A stretch of 39,094 nt of DNA from Akkermansiaceae bacterium. GTDB taxonomy: Bacteria > Verrucomicrobiota > Verrucomicrobiia > Verrucomicrobiales > Akkermansiaceae. The notes below the pieces were generated by a model. That model was not told the DNA's origin, did not search any database, and was given only the letters and a program-made list of their open reading frames with translations. Below, piece by piece: positions 26,101 through 34,459 of the stretch (position 1 is the stretch's first letter; each line of letters opens with the position of its first letter). A program made the translations under genes and the position numbers. The stretch lies in NCBI GenBank assembly GCA_021733795.1, contig JAIPKB010000026.1:1-39094 (forward strand). Direction: 5' to 3'.

Positions 26101-27083
26101 TGGACATGTCCGCGGCGTGGAAGCAGGATTTCCCGAACTTCCAGCGCTATATCATCTTCCAAGTGATGCCCAAGCCCTGCGGCATGGGACCCAAGGGCGA
26201 TCAGCTGCGCGAAATCCTGCGAACCCTGCCATACCTCTATTCGAAGATGAGCATCCTCAACACCCTCGGCATCGCCGGATACGAAGGCTGCCATTTCTCC
26301 AAAGTGGGCTATGAAAACATGGCCGACCGGATCCTGCCGGTGGTTGACAGGGATTTCTATGGAGTGACACCCGGCGGCCCGGTCACCGCACCCAACCTGA
26401 AGCGCGCCTACTTCACTTCGCCCGCCCGCACGGCCATCGCCCTGGAGTTCGACCAAGCCATGAGTTGGAGCAGCTTCTCGACTCCCAATTACTTCGTGGA
26501 CGACCTCGGAGGAAAGGTCACCTCCGGCAGCGTGTCCGGAAACATCGTCACCCTTCAACTGAACGGTGCCGCGTCCGCAAACGCGACGCTCGACTATCTG
26601 GACGACGACCTCTGGAACTCCGGCGAAAGCGTTTCCTCCCTGCTCTACGGTGCCAACGGCATCCCGGCGCTCACCTTCGCCGATGTGCCCGTCGCAACGC
26701 TCACACCCTACGAGATCTGGGCCGATGGCACCTTCGCCAATGCCTTCACCGACACGGCAGCCACCAGCGATCCGGACATCGACGGCAAGACCAACCAGGA
26801 GGAATTCGCCTTCGGCCTTGATCCCACCACCGGTTCTTCAGTCAATCCGATCACCCAGCAACTGGCCGGTGGCGTCTTCAAATACACCCGCACCAAGGAT
26901 TCCGGCTTCACCTACAAGGTCTATTACAGTACGGACCTGGCCGGCTGGGCCTTGGACGCATCCGCAACCCAGTCGCCTGCCGCCGCAGTGGGCGGGATTG
27001 AAACCGTGACCGTAACACTCGCCGCCGCCGCACCATCCAATGGCAGGTTGTTCGTGCGAGTGGAAGCCACGCCAACGCCGTAA
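23160..27083 (+). CDS. Exported 1307-residue SGNH esterase with two copies of module B
   Basis: I chose ATG 23160 because it opens a signal peptide (MSFKKHITSTHWVRASAVLA, to AHAA); the frame upstream starts only with TTG. In order: module B (34-230), an FnIII-like domain (PNPMTWASAPAAAG to about 335), module B again (341-538), a DUF5018-like beta domain (about 545-625), two further beta domains, and an SGNH domain with GQSN (nucleophile Ser839), FWHQGESD (954-961) and EGCHFSK (Glu1042, His1045). A usual Asp in the last motif is Glu here. The C-terminus has DPDIDGKTNQEEFAFGLDP and ends LFVRVEATPTP, like the protein at 2-2758. Likely a polysaccharide acetylesterase with attached binding modules. 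It lies 98 bp before the DUF6288-type gene on the same strand. Confidence 0.85.
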   Translation: MSFKKHITSTHWVRASAVLAVLTIANTAAHAAPVWNVNIGSELTTGDNFIGAATENTANSTWNSVTMVNPSAMALVDSTGAGSTATLTLTGANQYGNYAPLTSGPEIFNTWIKDSANATPTSMTIGGLSAANTYDLIVYCDWAWTGGGPLPVTQTAGTGLAATAYLNMLAAGPDGFVAGLVQDTNPANNSGTEGNWLRINGLIPNVSGNLAFNIGGTNAPLNGFQLVQAGTGAPDTTPPTPNPMTWASAPAAAGSSSITMTATTASDPSGVEYFFDETSGNPGGTDSGWQNSPTYIDTGLSASTSYTYTVKARDKSTAQNQTGISAAASAATNPPPSGAVVWNVNIGNQVTTADNYAGAVPQSIPINWNSITSSSYTGLALKDTTGSTAGGITLDLTSDRNPGGTALTSGDKIFIGYFGGAGASSTITLRGLTLAKTYDILFYSDWYWKDGDSLPITQTAGTGLSGTFYLNRIFSAAYGTVPALTQDTNSANGTSGTGNLGNYCHIVGIVPDSDGKVSFRIGDGANTAFSGFQLVQTGDAAPRADMLTFGLPGNPAVISGTNITLTMPYGTNVTNLAPTFTLWPGATCVPVSGTARNFTTPQTYTVTSSDSQITKNHTATVVIAPPLPEFTLTAPTTWDGRQTITVQPNITNLALLEANNGTNFTYQWSVSGVAVTQQITPGALTLTRSQGSGSLVVTLTMANGTTGVTNSTTIQVQEPATDPWVERTPGATEKPATGQFFARNPNTNLGTIHYNGTESGTPDSVYLKVYRTPSGGAESLFARHDQSLVSGAYAFAAPVPAGLFTYRVVYGTKTGVTDTDVAAVTNLVCGDAYIVQGQSNAVATDNSEPQVDTSYPWIYTYDPTLGWGPAFAKPTSPKWDSKIGFWGMKMARQIVATHQMPVCIINGAVGGTQIYQHQPNPANHTVGAGTYDIYANLLNRVISAKLTHGIRGIFWHQGESDSGNSGPILDYDYTTYRQLFLDMSAAWKQDFPNFQRYIIFQVMPKPCGMGPKGDQLREILRTLPYLYSKMSILNTLGIAGYEGCHFSKVGYENMADRILPVVDRDFYGVTPGGPVTAPNLKRAYFTSPARTAIALEFDQAMSWSSFSTPNYFVDDLGGKVTSGSVSGNIVTLQLNGAASANATLDYLDDDLWNSGESVSSLLYGANGIPALTFADVPVATLTPYEIWADGTFANAFTDTAATSDPDIDGKTNQEEFAFGLDPTTGSSVNPITQQLAGGVFKYTRTKDSGFTYKVYYSTDLAGWALDASATQSPAAAVGGIETVTVTLAAAAPSNGRLFVRVEATPTP
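23259..23849 (+). repeat. Module B, copy 3
   Basis: VWNVNIGSELTTGDNF to GFQLVQAG, residues 34-230 of the SGNH protein. Close to copy 1. Confidence 0.85.
24180..24773 (+). repeat. Module B, copy 4 (most diverged)
   Basis: VWNVNIGNQVTTADNYAGA to GFQLVQTG, residues 341-538 of the SGNH protein. It keeps the TYDI..YSDWYW, TQTAGTGLSGT and GFQLV landmarks but lacks the ENTANSTWN block. Confidence 0.8.
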
Positions 27084-27180
27084 TGCCAGCGAGTAGAGAT
27101 CGAGGATTGGAGATCGTCCACGATCCACCATCCTGAAAAAATGGCGATGTTCGAAACCGCTACCAAATGAAAGCAAACCA

Positions 27181-29736
27181 ATGAACACAAAATATCGAAT
27201 TGGATTCACCCTGATGGCATTTGCCATGCTGATGAGCATTGAAGTCCGGGGAAACGAAGCTCCCCTGCCTGATCTAACGAAAGGAACGGACGGCATCGAC
27301 CGATCCCTCACCTACAATCTCGGTGCCACAGGCATGCGGGGGTGGATCTATACCCCGCACTGGCCTCAGAACATTGCCGGCCTGGATGCCATGCAGGGGC
27401 GGACGACCGGATCCAGCCGACAAATTCTGGTCACCCATGTCGGCGACAAGTCGCCGGCGGATGGAGTGATGAAGGTTGACGATGTGATCCTGGGCATCGA
27501 CGACCAACCGTTCACCGATGATGCCCGCAAGACCCTCGCCAAGGCGATCCAGGAAGCCGAAAAGGAACCGCTGAAGGAGACAGGCCCTGACCACAAAAAA
27601 GCTGGCAGGAAAACCCGCAGCGGTCACCTGGTGCTGCTGCGCTGGCGGGCGGGAAAGACCGAGACGGTGGAGCTCAAGATGCGGGTCCTGGGCACCTACA
27701 GCGATACCGCTCCATACCACTGTCCCAAGTCGGCGAAGATCCTGGAGGAAGCCTGCGCGGCGCTGCAGAAAGAGACCGGCATGTGGCAGGAGATCAGCGG
27801 TCTCGCCATGCTGGCAACCGGAGATCCCCGCTTCCTGCCGCAGATCAAGGCGATCGCCCAGGCGGTCGGACCGCCGACACTCAAATATGACATGCCCAAG
27901 ATTGGCATGGGAGTATGGCAAATGGGGTATCAGGGCATCTTTCTGTGCGAATATTATCTGTTGACCGGTGACAAGTCGGTGGTCCCCGCCATCAATGAGA
28001 TCACCCTCACACTGGCCAAGGGCCAGAGCATGTATGGCACCCTGGGACACGGCATATCCGACCTGACCGATCAGGGTGAATTCCATGGTTCCATACCACC
28101 CTATGGCCCGGTGAACCAGTGCGGTCTGACGGCCAACCTCGCGATCATCCTGGGCCAGCGTTGCGGGGTGAAGGATCCCGAGGTTGATGCCGCCGTGGCC
28201 CGGGCCAATGGGTTCTTCGGCTATTACGTGGACAAGGGAACGATTCCTTATGGAGAACATGAACCGTGGTATTACCACGAAAACAATGGCAAGAACGCCA
28301 TGTGCGCCGCCTTGTTCGGCGTCCAGGCCGACCGGATCAAAGAGACACAGTATTTCACCAAGATGTGTGTTGCCGCTTATCCCAACACCGAAACCGGACA
28401 TACCGGCCAGGGCTTCAGTTATCTGTGGCGCATGGTGGGTGCCAATATGGGTGGCCCCTTGGCCGCTTCGGCATTCTTCAAAGAGACGTCATGGCATTTC
28501 GATCTGGCGCGGCGTTGCGACGGGACCTTCACCTACGATGGCGGCGAGCAATACAATCCCGGAAAAACCGACGACAACACCTATTATGGCAAGAGTAGTT
28601 ATTATGAAGTGAGTCCGAATGCGTGTTATGTCCTTTCGTATGCCGCGGCCTTGAAGACGCTCTGCATCACCGGCAAGGACATGAAGCCTGTGACCGTGGG
28701 ACAGGAGACAAAGGTGCCCGCCTGGCTGACCCAGCAGGAGGTGGCTGACGCCATCGCCGCCGGTCGTTTCGACCTGGAGCGCAAGAAAATGAATGCCCGG
28801 GAGCTGACCACAGCCTTGGGCAACTGGTCGCCCATCGTCCGTCTGTGGGCGGCGGAGGAACTGGCCAAGCGCCCGGAAGCGCAGGCGCTGGTGCCGCAGT
28901 TGATCACGGCAGCGGAGGGCACCAATGCCCGCTTGCGCCTGGGTGCCTGCGAGGCTCTCCGTCAACTCAAGGCCGCGCAGGCTTTGCCCGTTTTCGTCCG
29001 CCTGCTCAATCATGAGGATCGTGGCCTGCGTTTCCTGGCGGGCCGCGCGATCCAGGATCTGGGCGTCGCGGCGCAACCGGCCCTCAACGACATCCTCAAG
29101 GCGTTCGTCGACACCGCCGAACCCCTCGTGCCGGTCAACTTCGCCGACCCCATCCAATTCGCCCATGGTCAACTGATGTCCGTCATATTTGCAGGGGAAC
29201 TGACCGGTGCCCTCAAACAGGCGGATCCCAAGTTGGTCCTGAGGGCGGTGCGTGCAGGGTCCAGAAACGCCAGCAGCAGGGCGCGCGGCTCTCTGGGAAG
29301 CTTCATCCACAGTCTGACTGCGGACGAGGTGAAGACCTTGCTACCGGACATCGTGGAACTCGCCACATCGCATGGTCCGGCTGACACCATGTTCAGCAGG
29401 GAGATCCGCGTGAGCGCGTTCAACGTTCTGGTGAAATACCATTTTGAAGAAGGCATTAGGGCGGCGCCCCTTGTAGCGAAGGGAAAATACGGTTGCCACA
29501 ACGCGGTTGAGATCATGGCGGGACTCGAAACCTATGGTTCCGCCGCCCGGGAAATCATCCCGGATCTTAAGAAGCTCATCGTCGATTACACAGAGCTTCG
29601 CAAGGACTGGATATTTCCCGACACCACGATCCCTGCCGTTGAACATGCCATCAAAGTCATCGAGACCGCCAAGGATCATCCGCCATTATTGAGTGCCGGA
29701 TCCACCCCGGCGACGGAGAAGGATCCCGGGAAATGA
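27181..29736 (+). CDS. DUF6288-type exported protein with PDZ-like and HEAT-like regions
   Basis: 851 residues. A signal peptide (MNTKYRIGFTLMAFAMLMSI, cleavage near 24) precedes the family motif YNLGATGMRGWI (45-56). A PDZ-like domain spans about 79-170 (SRQILVTHVGDKSPADGVM, VDDVILGIDD). A helical region with GEHEPWYYHENNGKNAMCAA and GHTGQGFSYLWR follows (about 180-510), then HEAT-like repeats (about 540-740). It aligns throughout with the head of the giant protein at 13430 and with the broken copy at 12061. The conserved His, Glu, Asn and Trp residues in the helical part resemble a toroidal enzyme core, but I cannot assign a reaction. The next gene's frame overlaps its stop as ATGA, and the SGNH gene lies 98 bp upstream, so these may be one operon. 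Confidence 0.85.
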   Translation: MNTKYRIGFTLMAFAMLMSIEVRGNEAPLPDLTKGTDGIDRSLTYNLGATGMRGWIYTPHWPQNIAGLDAMQGRTTGSSRQILVTHVGDKSPADGVMKVDDVILGIDDQPFTDDARKTLAKAIQEAEKEPLKETGPDHKKAGRKTRSGHLVLLRWRAGKTETVELKMRVLGTYSDTAPYHCPKSAKILEEACAALQKETGMWQEISGLAMLATGDPRFLPQIKAIAQAVGPPTLKYDMPKIGMGVWQMGYQGIFLCEYYLLTGDKSVVPAINEITLTLAKGQSMYGTLGHGISDLTDQGEFHGSIPPYGPVNQCGLTANLAIILGQRCGVKDPEVDAAVARANGFFGYYVDKGTIPYGEHEPWYYHENNGKNAMCAALFGVQADRIKETQYFTKMCVAAYPNTETGHTGQGFSYLWRMVGANMGGPLAASAFFKETSWHFDLARRCDGTFTYDGGEQYNPGKTDDNTYYGKSSYYEVSPNACYVLSYAAALKTLCITGKDMKPVTVGQETKVPAWLTQQEVADAIAAGRFDLERKKMNARELTTALGNWSPIVRLWAAEELAKRPEAQALVPQLITAAEGTNARLRLGACEALRQLKAAQALPVFVRLLNHEDRGLRFLAGRAIQDLGVAAQPALNDILKAFVDTAEPLVPVNFADPIQFAHGQLMSVIFAGELTGALKQADPKLVLRAVRAGSRNASSRARGSLGSFIHSLTADEVKTLLPDIVELATSHGPADTMFSREIRVSAFNVLVKYHFEEGIRAAPLVAKGKYGCHNAVEIMAGLETYGSAAREIIPDLKKLIVDYTELRKDWIFPDTTIPAVEHAIKVIETAKDHPPLLSAGSTPATEKDPGK

Positions 29737-29774
29737 CCGTGGAGCCCGGCATGGTCATCGCCTTCACGCGAACA

Positions 29775-31231
29775 ATGAACAAAACCACTATGAAAAAAAC
29801 CATCAACCTTTGCGCCCTGATCCTGTTGTGTTCATTAATGAATTCAGCCGGTCTGCAGGCAACCATCCCTAACCGCACAAATCACATCGCTGCCGCCACC
29901 AACCTTGTGAACTACAAGGACCTCAGTGGCGATCCGGTGGCACGTGTGGCCGGGCACCTGGCCGGTGTGCGCGGGAAGCCCCATGCGGATGTCCGGAACG
30001 CAGCCGTCACCGATTACCAGCGATTGTTCCACCGCGTGAGGCTGGATTTGGAAACAACCGCCAATTCCCACCTGCCGACTGACAAACGCATGGCCGCGCT
30101 CGAGACTGCACCGGACCCGAACCTGGCCGCGTTATGCTATCACTTCGGCCGTTACCTGCTGATCTCCTCGTCCGCCCCGGAACCGAGGCGGCGAATCTTC
30201 AGGGAATCTGGAATGAAAGTATGAATCCGAAGTGGGATTCGAAATACACCGCTAACATCAACTTGCAGATGAATTATTGGCCGGTGGAATCCGGCAATCT
30301 GGCGGATTGCGCCGAACCGTTCACGCGGTTGGTGAAGGAACTAACCGACCAGGGGGCCCAGGTGGCGAAGGAACCTTATGGTGCCGGAGGATGGGTGTTT
30401 CACCAGAACACGGATATCTGGAGGGTGGCGGCCCCGATGGACGGACCTACCTGGGGAACCTTTACGGTCGGCGGTGCGTGGCTCACCAACCAGTTATGGG
30501 AACGTTATCTCTACACGCTGGATCGCGATTATCTGAAGGAAATCTACCCGGTGATCAAGGGCTCCGCCGAGTTTTTCATGGATTTCCTGGTGCCCCATCC
30601 CAATGGCAAATGGCTGGTCACCAATCCATCGAACTCCCCCGAGAATCCGCCCAAAGGCCCAGGCTATCGATACTTCCTCGATGAAGTGACCGGCAACTAC
30701 TACTTCACGACGATCTGCTACGGCTCCACCATGGACATGCAGATACTGGACGATCTGTTCGGTTGTTTTGCGGAGGCTTCCAGAACTTTGGGGGCGGATG
30801 CGGAACTCGCCGCGAGAGTGATCGCAGCCCGTAAGAAACTGGTGCCGCCGCAAATCGGCAGTGACGGCACCTTGCAGGAATGGGCGGAGGACTACGGACA
30901 AATGGAGGACAAGCACCGGCATTTCTCACACATGTATGGCCTCTATCCGGGCAACGTCCTTTCGGCCCGGCGGACTCCGGAATATGTTGACGCGATCAAG
31001 GCGGTGCTCGAACAACGCGGCGACGGCGGCACCGGCTTTTCCCATGCGTGGAAAATGGCGCTCTGGGCCCGGCTCTACGATGGCGACAGGGCCAACCGGA
31101 TCTTCAAGGGCTACATCAGGGAACAAGCCTGCCCACAGCTTTTCGCCAAATGCTTCACCACGCTTCAGGTGGACGGTTCGGTTGAATTTCCAACAAAGAA
31201 GGGAGTTCGTTACCTGGTGACCGCCAGCTAA
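29775..31231 (+). pseudogene. Frameshifted, truncated GH95 (alpha-L-fucosidase/galactosidase-type) gene
   Basis: ATG 29775 (or 29790) opens a signal peptide (MKKTINLCALILLCSLMNS). It jumps directly to the GH95 linker (NLVNYKDLSGDPVARVAGHL), so the roughly 300-residue N-terminal beta domain is missing. At 30171-30178 one C appears lost: frame 1 reads SSSAPE, while the expected SSSRPGTEAANLQGIW continues in the next frame. From there the catalytic (alpha/alpha)6 domain is well kept: KYTANINLQMNYWPVE, HQNTDIW, TNPSNSPENPP, LQEWAEDYG and KHRHFSHMYGLYPG. It ends LQVDG then an unrelated VEFPTKKGVRYLVTAS, so the C-terminal domain is also lost. An alternative frame start at 29733 overlaps the previous stop. 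Three independent lesions make a programmed frameshift unlikely. Confidence 0.85.
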
Positions 31232-31443
31232 CCATTTGAAAACAAGGACAGGAGGGCGACGCCAAACCTGAGCAACGTTGATCGCCTCATCGCGACATCC
31301 AGATTTTCCGGCGGAACGGATTGTGTTTCATTCCGATGCTTCGTTGAATAGGATCCGTGCTGCGTAATAAAAGCTCCGCCTTCGCCTCGGCAGCGGTTCT
31401 GCCGGCCGGCAGATGGGGCAGCAAACCAAGGTCTTCCCAGGCT

Positions 31444-33480
31444 TCATAACGATGAGGTGGCGGCCAAATCGAGCCAAATGACCATGGTTTTTGTGCCATC
31501 GGTGTCGGTGATGATGCCTTGGCGGACATCCTTCATTTTGGCTCCTGTGGTTCTCACCCGGGCCGGGCCTCAGAACTCAATTTTCAGTGGTGGATCATGG
31601 ATTGGATGGCGCAAGTTGAATTGCGTTCCGGCAAGTGGCCGGGGGAGGCGACGGAGCGCTGGCTTCAGCCGGCATGTCTGGTCGGAGCCGCCCGAACTCA
31701 CCGCGTTCACTCGCCGGCTGAAGCCAGCGCTCCATAAGGACGGAACTTCCAGCAATTCAATCTGCGCTACTCCAGGTCCATTCTGGGGTCAAAATTGAGT
31801 TCTGGGCCTTGGTGCCCCCAGTTGCGGACGGTGAAACATGGATTGACGAGCGGCGACTCTTCGGTGGCGGCGATTTTCACCGACATTGCCTCCGCTTCGG
31901 CAACCAGCGGGAAATCGCGGGTCTCCTTTTGATAGGCAGCGGCCTTGCATCCGGCGAGGGCGGTGATCGGCGGCGGTTGGTTCCACGATCTGGCCAGCGG
32001 CACCAGACCGGCGGCAGGCTGCCGGGGTAAATCCATAGAGTACCATACTCCCGGCTCTGGTGGCCGCGTCATTGGCACCAAGCGCGAAGTGGGTGACCCT
32101 GTCATTGGCCACGGCGAAGCGGCCGTCGGACGGAGTCAGATGCATCGGCCAGTGGTTCCACGGCCCGGCAAACGGAGCGTCGATGTATGTCGATTGTTCG
32201 CCGCCACCCCATGGATTGATGAAACCGCCTTGGAACATCGCAAACACCTTGGATTCCGGATACAAAGAGCAAGTTACGCTGGGGGTTGCGCACCGGATCG
32301 GTGTTGCGTTCCGATTCGTTGTTGCGACCCAGGACGATGGCCGTATCCGGTGTCGTGAGCGGTCCTTTGAAATCATGAGAAGCAACCTCGCTGCCATCGA
32401 CGTAGAGACGGACCTTGCCATCCCCGATGGTCGCGCATACTTGCGCCCACTGATACAAGGGAAGCACGATGTCGGATGCCTTCACCGTCTCTCCGGCCAC
32501 CGTGACCAGCGGATGCCCATAGGCATCGAGTCCGAGATACCAGCCTTCCGCGCCGAAGCCGCGCGACTGGTGGACAAGCGGCGCGTTGTTGTAGGGATAG
32601 GTATCCAATGCGACCCAGGCGGTCACCGTGAGTGCTGCATGGGTCGTGGGCTTGGACTCCATGGTCACGCTGGTGTAGTAACCGTCGAGCGCGAGGGCAG
32701 TGCCGGATACTCCCTTCTTGAACTGGGTCATCAGTCCGGTGATCTCGCAGGATGTGCCGCCCGGGGATTCCCTGACCCGATCTTCATGCGGTCGCATGCC
32801 CTCATCGCAGCTCCAATAGTGAAGCGGCGCGGGGAGCCCCTGGCTCGCCTTGACGGGATTTCCTGCGACAGCGGTTCGGGGATGAACCGGTGGCTTCTGT
32901 CCGGCCTTGACCGCTCCGTGTTCGATGCCGGCATCCGTCAGCCTGAGGCTCTGTCTGGTGGCCAGTCTCGGATCGATCCAATCCTGATAGCGGGTGTTGG
33001 CGGCATCGCGAACCTCCCGGTCCACCTGCCGTCGGGATAGATGGTGAGCAGTTCCTGAATCACGCCGGTAATGCCGTGCGGATCGAGCGGGTCCATCGCC
33101 TCGTTTGCCTTGGCCACCCGCTCCGCATCCTTGAAGCGCCGCCACTGCACGACAATTTTCCCGGGGCCGTTTTCCAGCAGCCTCACCTAGTTGAAATAAC
33201 AGTTCGGATCCTCCGTCGTGTTGGGAACCAGGTTCTCAACACGCTGGATTCCACCCGCCGTCCGCCACTGCGGCTGATAGCCGTTGGCACGGATGAACTC
33301 CAGTCGGTTGGTTTTGCCAAGCGTCACGACCAGGTCCTCGTATTTGCCGATGTGGCCCGCGGCCGATGGGTTCACGCGGGTGTGAAAGGCGGAGAACCCG
33401 GGATCGGAACTTGCCGCGTGGAGACTGGCGGAAGCCGCCAGCAACGACAGCAGCGTGATGGGGATGATTGGCATTTTCAT
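31444..33480 (-). pseudogene. LamG-domain exported protein, multiply broken and interrupted by an insertion
   Basis: ATG at 33480 (minus) opens a signal peptide (MKMPIIPITLLSLLAASASL). The frame reads to DPNCYFN and hits TAG at 33189-33187, but homologous sequence continues in frame (VRLLENGPGKIVVQWRRF). One base is lost near 33035 (IYPDG, then VDREVRDAANTRYQDW in the next frame). A LamG/concanavalin-like domain follows (GVSGTALALDGYY, GFGAEGWYLGLDAYGHP, GKVRLYVDG). Further frame changes or deletions lie near 32240 and 32030, with GGFINPWGGGE, GPWNHWPMHLTPSDGRF and PLVNPCFTVRNWG between and after. The last coding part is split by the 233-bp element at 31571-31803 and resumes with DTDGTKTMVIWLDL, ending at TGA 31446-31444. 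The function of the family is unknown to me; LamG suggests carbohydrate binding. Confidence 0.8.
31571..31803. mobile_element. 233-bp foldback (MITE-like) element with 6-bp target duplication
   Basis: The ends are inverted repeats (AGAACTCAATTTT at 31572-31584 and its complement at 31791-31803). The whole unit is a long imperfect palindrome: arms 31571-31673 and 31713-31803 share a perfect 21-bp inner inverted repeat (31653-31673 with 31713-31733) and a ttgaattgc block, around a 39-nt centre. Direct repeats GGGCCT flank it (31565-31570 and 31804-31809). It codes for nothing. Removing it and one GGGCCT joins the two parts of the LamG pseudogene in one open frame (NWGHQGP then ARVRTTGAKMKDV), which is strong evidence for insertion. 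Confidence 0.75.
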
Positions 33481-33600
33481 TTTCGAGAATCAGGGCTCCG
33501 GCGGATCGCTTCGATTTCCGCCGGCGATGGGGCATTAGGTTTGGGTCGAGGATCCACCGACCACCCCCAAGCGGGTGCTGATGAAGGATGGCTCTGGGGA

Positions 33601-33633
33601 CGAAAGAGGGCGGCCCAATTCCTTGGGCCGCCC
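33601..33633 (-). terminator. Terminator for the minus-strand PEP-CTERM gene
   Basis: A perfect 11-bp stem (33608-33618 with 33623-33633, loop ttcc), followed on the minus strand by TCTTTCG. It lies 55 bp after the stop of the gene at 33688. The T-run is interrupted but the stem is very GC-rich. Confidence 0.65.
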
Positions 33634-33687
33634 CATGATCGCAGGAGGATAAGGGAACGGAATTCCGCTTTCAATCCGCTCCTGGAG

Positions 33688-34371
33688 TCAGTCGCGACGG
33701 CGGCGCAGCAGGCCGAGGAGACCGAGGCCACCAAGCAGGGCGGCGGATGGCTCGGGAACGGGAACGGCCCCGATCGTGAGCGCGTTGGCGACGCCGAAGT
33801 CTCCGCTGGTAAACGAGACGTCCAGCACCTGAGCAAGCCCATCGGCAGTGAAAGTGCCCGTGACGAACTGTCCGCTGAGTGAATTCATTGAACCGCTGCC
33901 CGATATCGACTGGGTGTTGTTACCGGTGGAATCAGCGAAGAATTGAACCCGATACGTTGTGCCGGAGTTAAGGCCCGACAAGGTGATGGTTGCCGACGTC
34001 GGCCCACCGGGGATTTCAATTCCGATGTTGGAATCGAGCACGGTTCCGAAGGTGCCGGCAATGCTCGAATTACTACCGGAGGTACCCCAGTTCACCCAAT
34101 CAGACGACGCACCGATGGTAATGCCACTCCCGACCAGAGTGGACGCGCCGGGGTTCACGTTCAGGAAGTTGATATCCGCCGTTCCGTTGTTGACGAGGGT
34201 GGTGGTGCCGGAGAAGTTGGCCCCGACGATAAAGTCCAGACCGGAGGAATCGATATCACCGGCACCGGTGATAGCTGCTACAGAGCCCCAGGTGACGGTG
34301 GCGGCATGGGCCGACATTGGCAGCGCGAGGCCTGCTATGCCGATGATAATTGGAGTCAGTTTGCGTTTCAT
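33688..34371 (-). CDS. PEP-CTERM protein made of a single module A
   Basis: 227 residues. A signal peptide (MKRKLTPIIIGIAGLALPMS, cleaved after AHA) is followed by module A (ATVTWGSVAAITG to NALTIGAV, about 24-203) and a PEP-CTERM tail (PEPSAALLGGLGLLGLL then Arg run, from 206). It is the module A counterpart of the module B protein at 22179 and carries nearly the same tail. It is presumably exported and processed by an exosortase encoded elsewhere. It follows the 650-residue protein by 88 bp on the same strand with no terminator between, so they may share a transcript that ends at the hairpin at 33608-33633. The 5' untranslated region holds an unusual TTTG-type repeat and no Shine-Dalgarno sequence. 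Confidence 0.9.
   Translation of the reverse strand: MKRKLTPIIIGIAGLALPMSAHAATVTWGSVAAITGAGDIDSSGLDFIVGANFSGTTTLVNNGTADINFLNVNPGASTLVGSGITIGASSDWVNWGTSGSNSSIAGTFGTVLDSNIGIEIPGGPTSATITLSGLNSGTTYRVQFFADSTGNNTQSISGSGSMNSLSGQFVTGTFTADGLAQVLDVSFTSGDFGVANALTIGAVPVPEPSAALLGGLGLLGLLRRRRD
33765..34302 (-). repeat. Module A, copy 2
   Basis: TVTWG to NALTIGAV in the 227-residue PEP-CTERM protein. It shares identical DNA blocks of 26 and 35 bp with copy 3 (see findings). Confidence 0.85.
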
Positions 34372-34375
34372 TTGG

Positions 34376-34417
34376 TGTTTGTTTGTTTGTCTGTTTGTTT
34401 GTCTGTTTTTTTGGTTG
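34376..34417. repeat. Simple repeat (TTTG/TGTC type) in a 5' untranslated region
   Basis: The plus strand reads as repeated tgtttgtttgtc units ending in a T-run. On the minus strand it is an AAAC/AGAC-rich, G-poor tract ending about 5 nt before the ATG at 34371. It may keep the ribosome-binding region unstructured. Slippage could change its length. Confidence 0.85.
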
Positions 34418-34459
34418 TCGGATGACGCATGGTGGAAGACGGGTCAGGAATGTTTGCGG

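Noticed and set aside
30134..30224. Programmed ribosomal frameshift in the GH95 gene
   Set aside because: No slippery heptamer or downstream stimulator is seen, and the gene also lacks its N- and C-terminal domains, so mutation is the simpler reading.
31287..31529. Minus-strand 80-codon gene
   Set aside because: It overlaps, in another frame, the recovered C-terminal part of the LamG pseudogene and shows no known domain.
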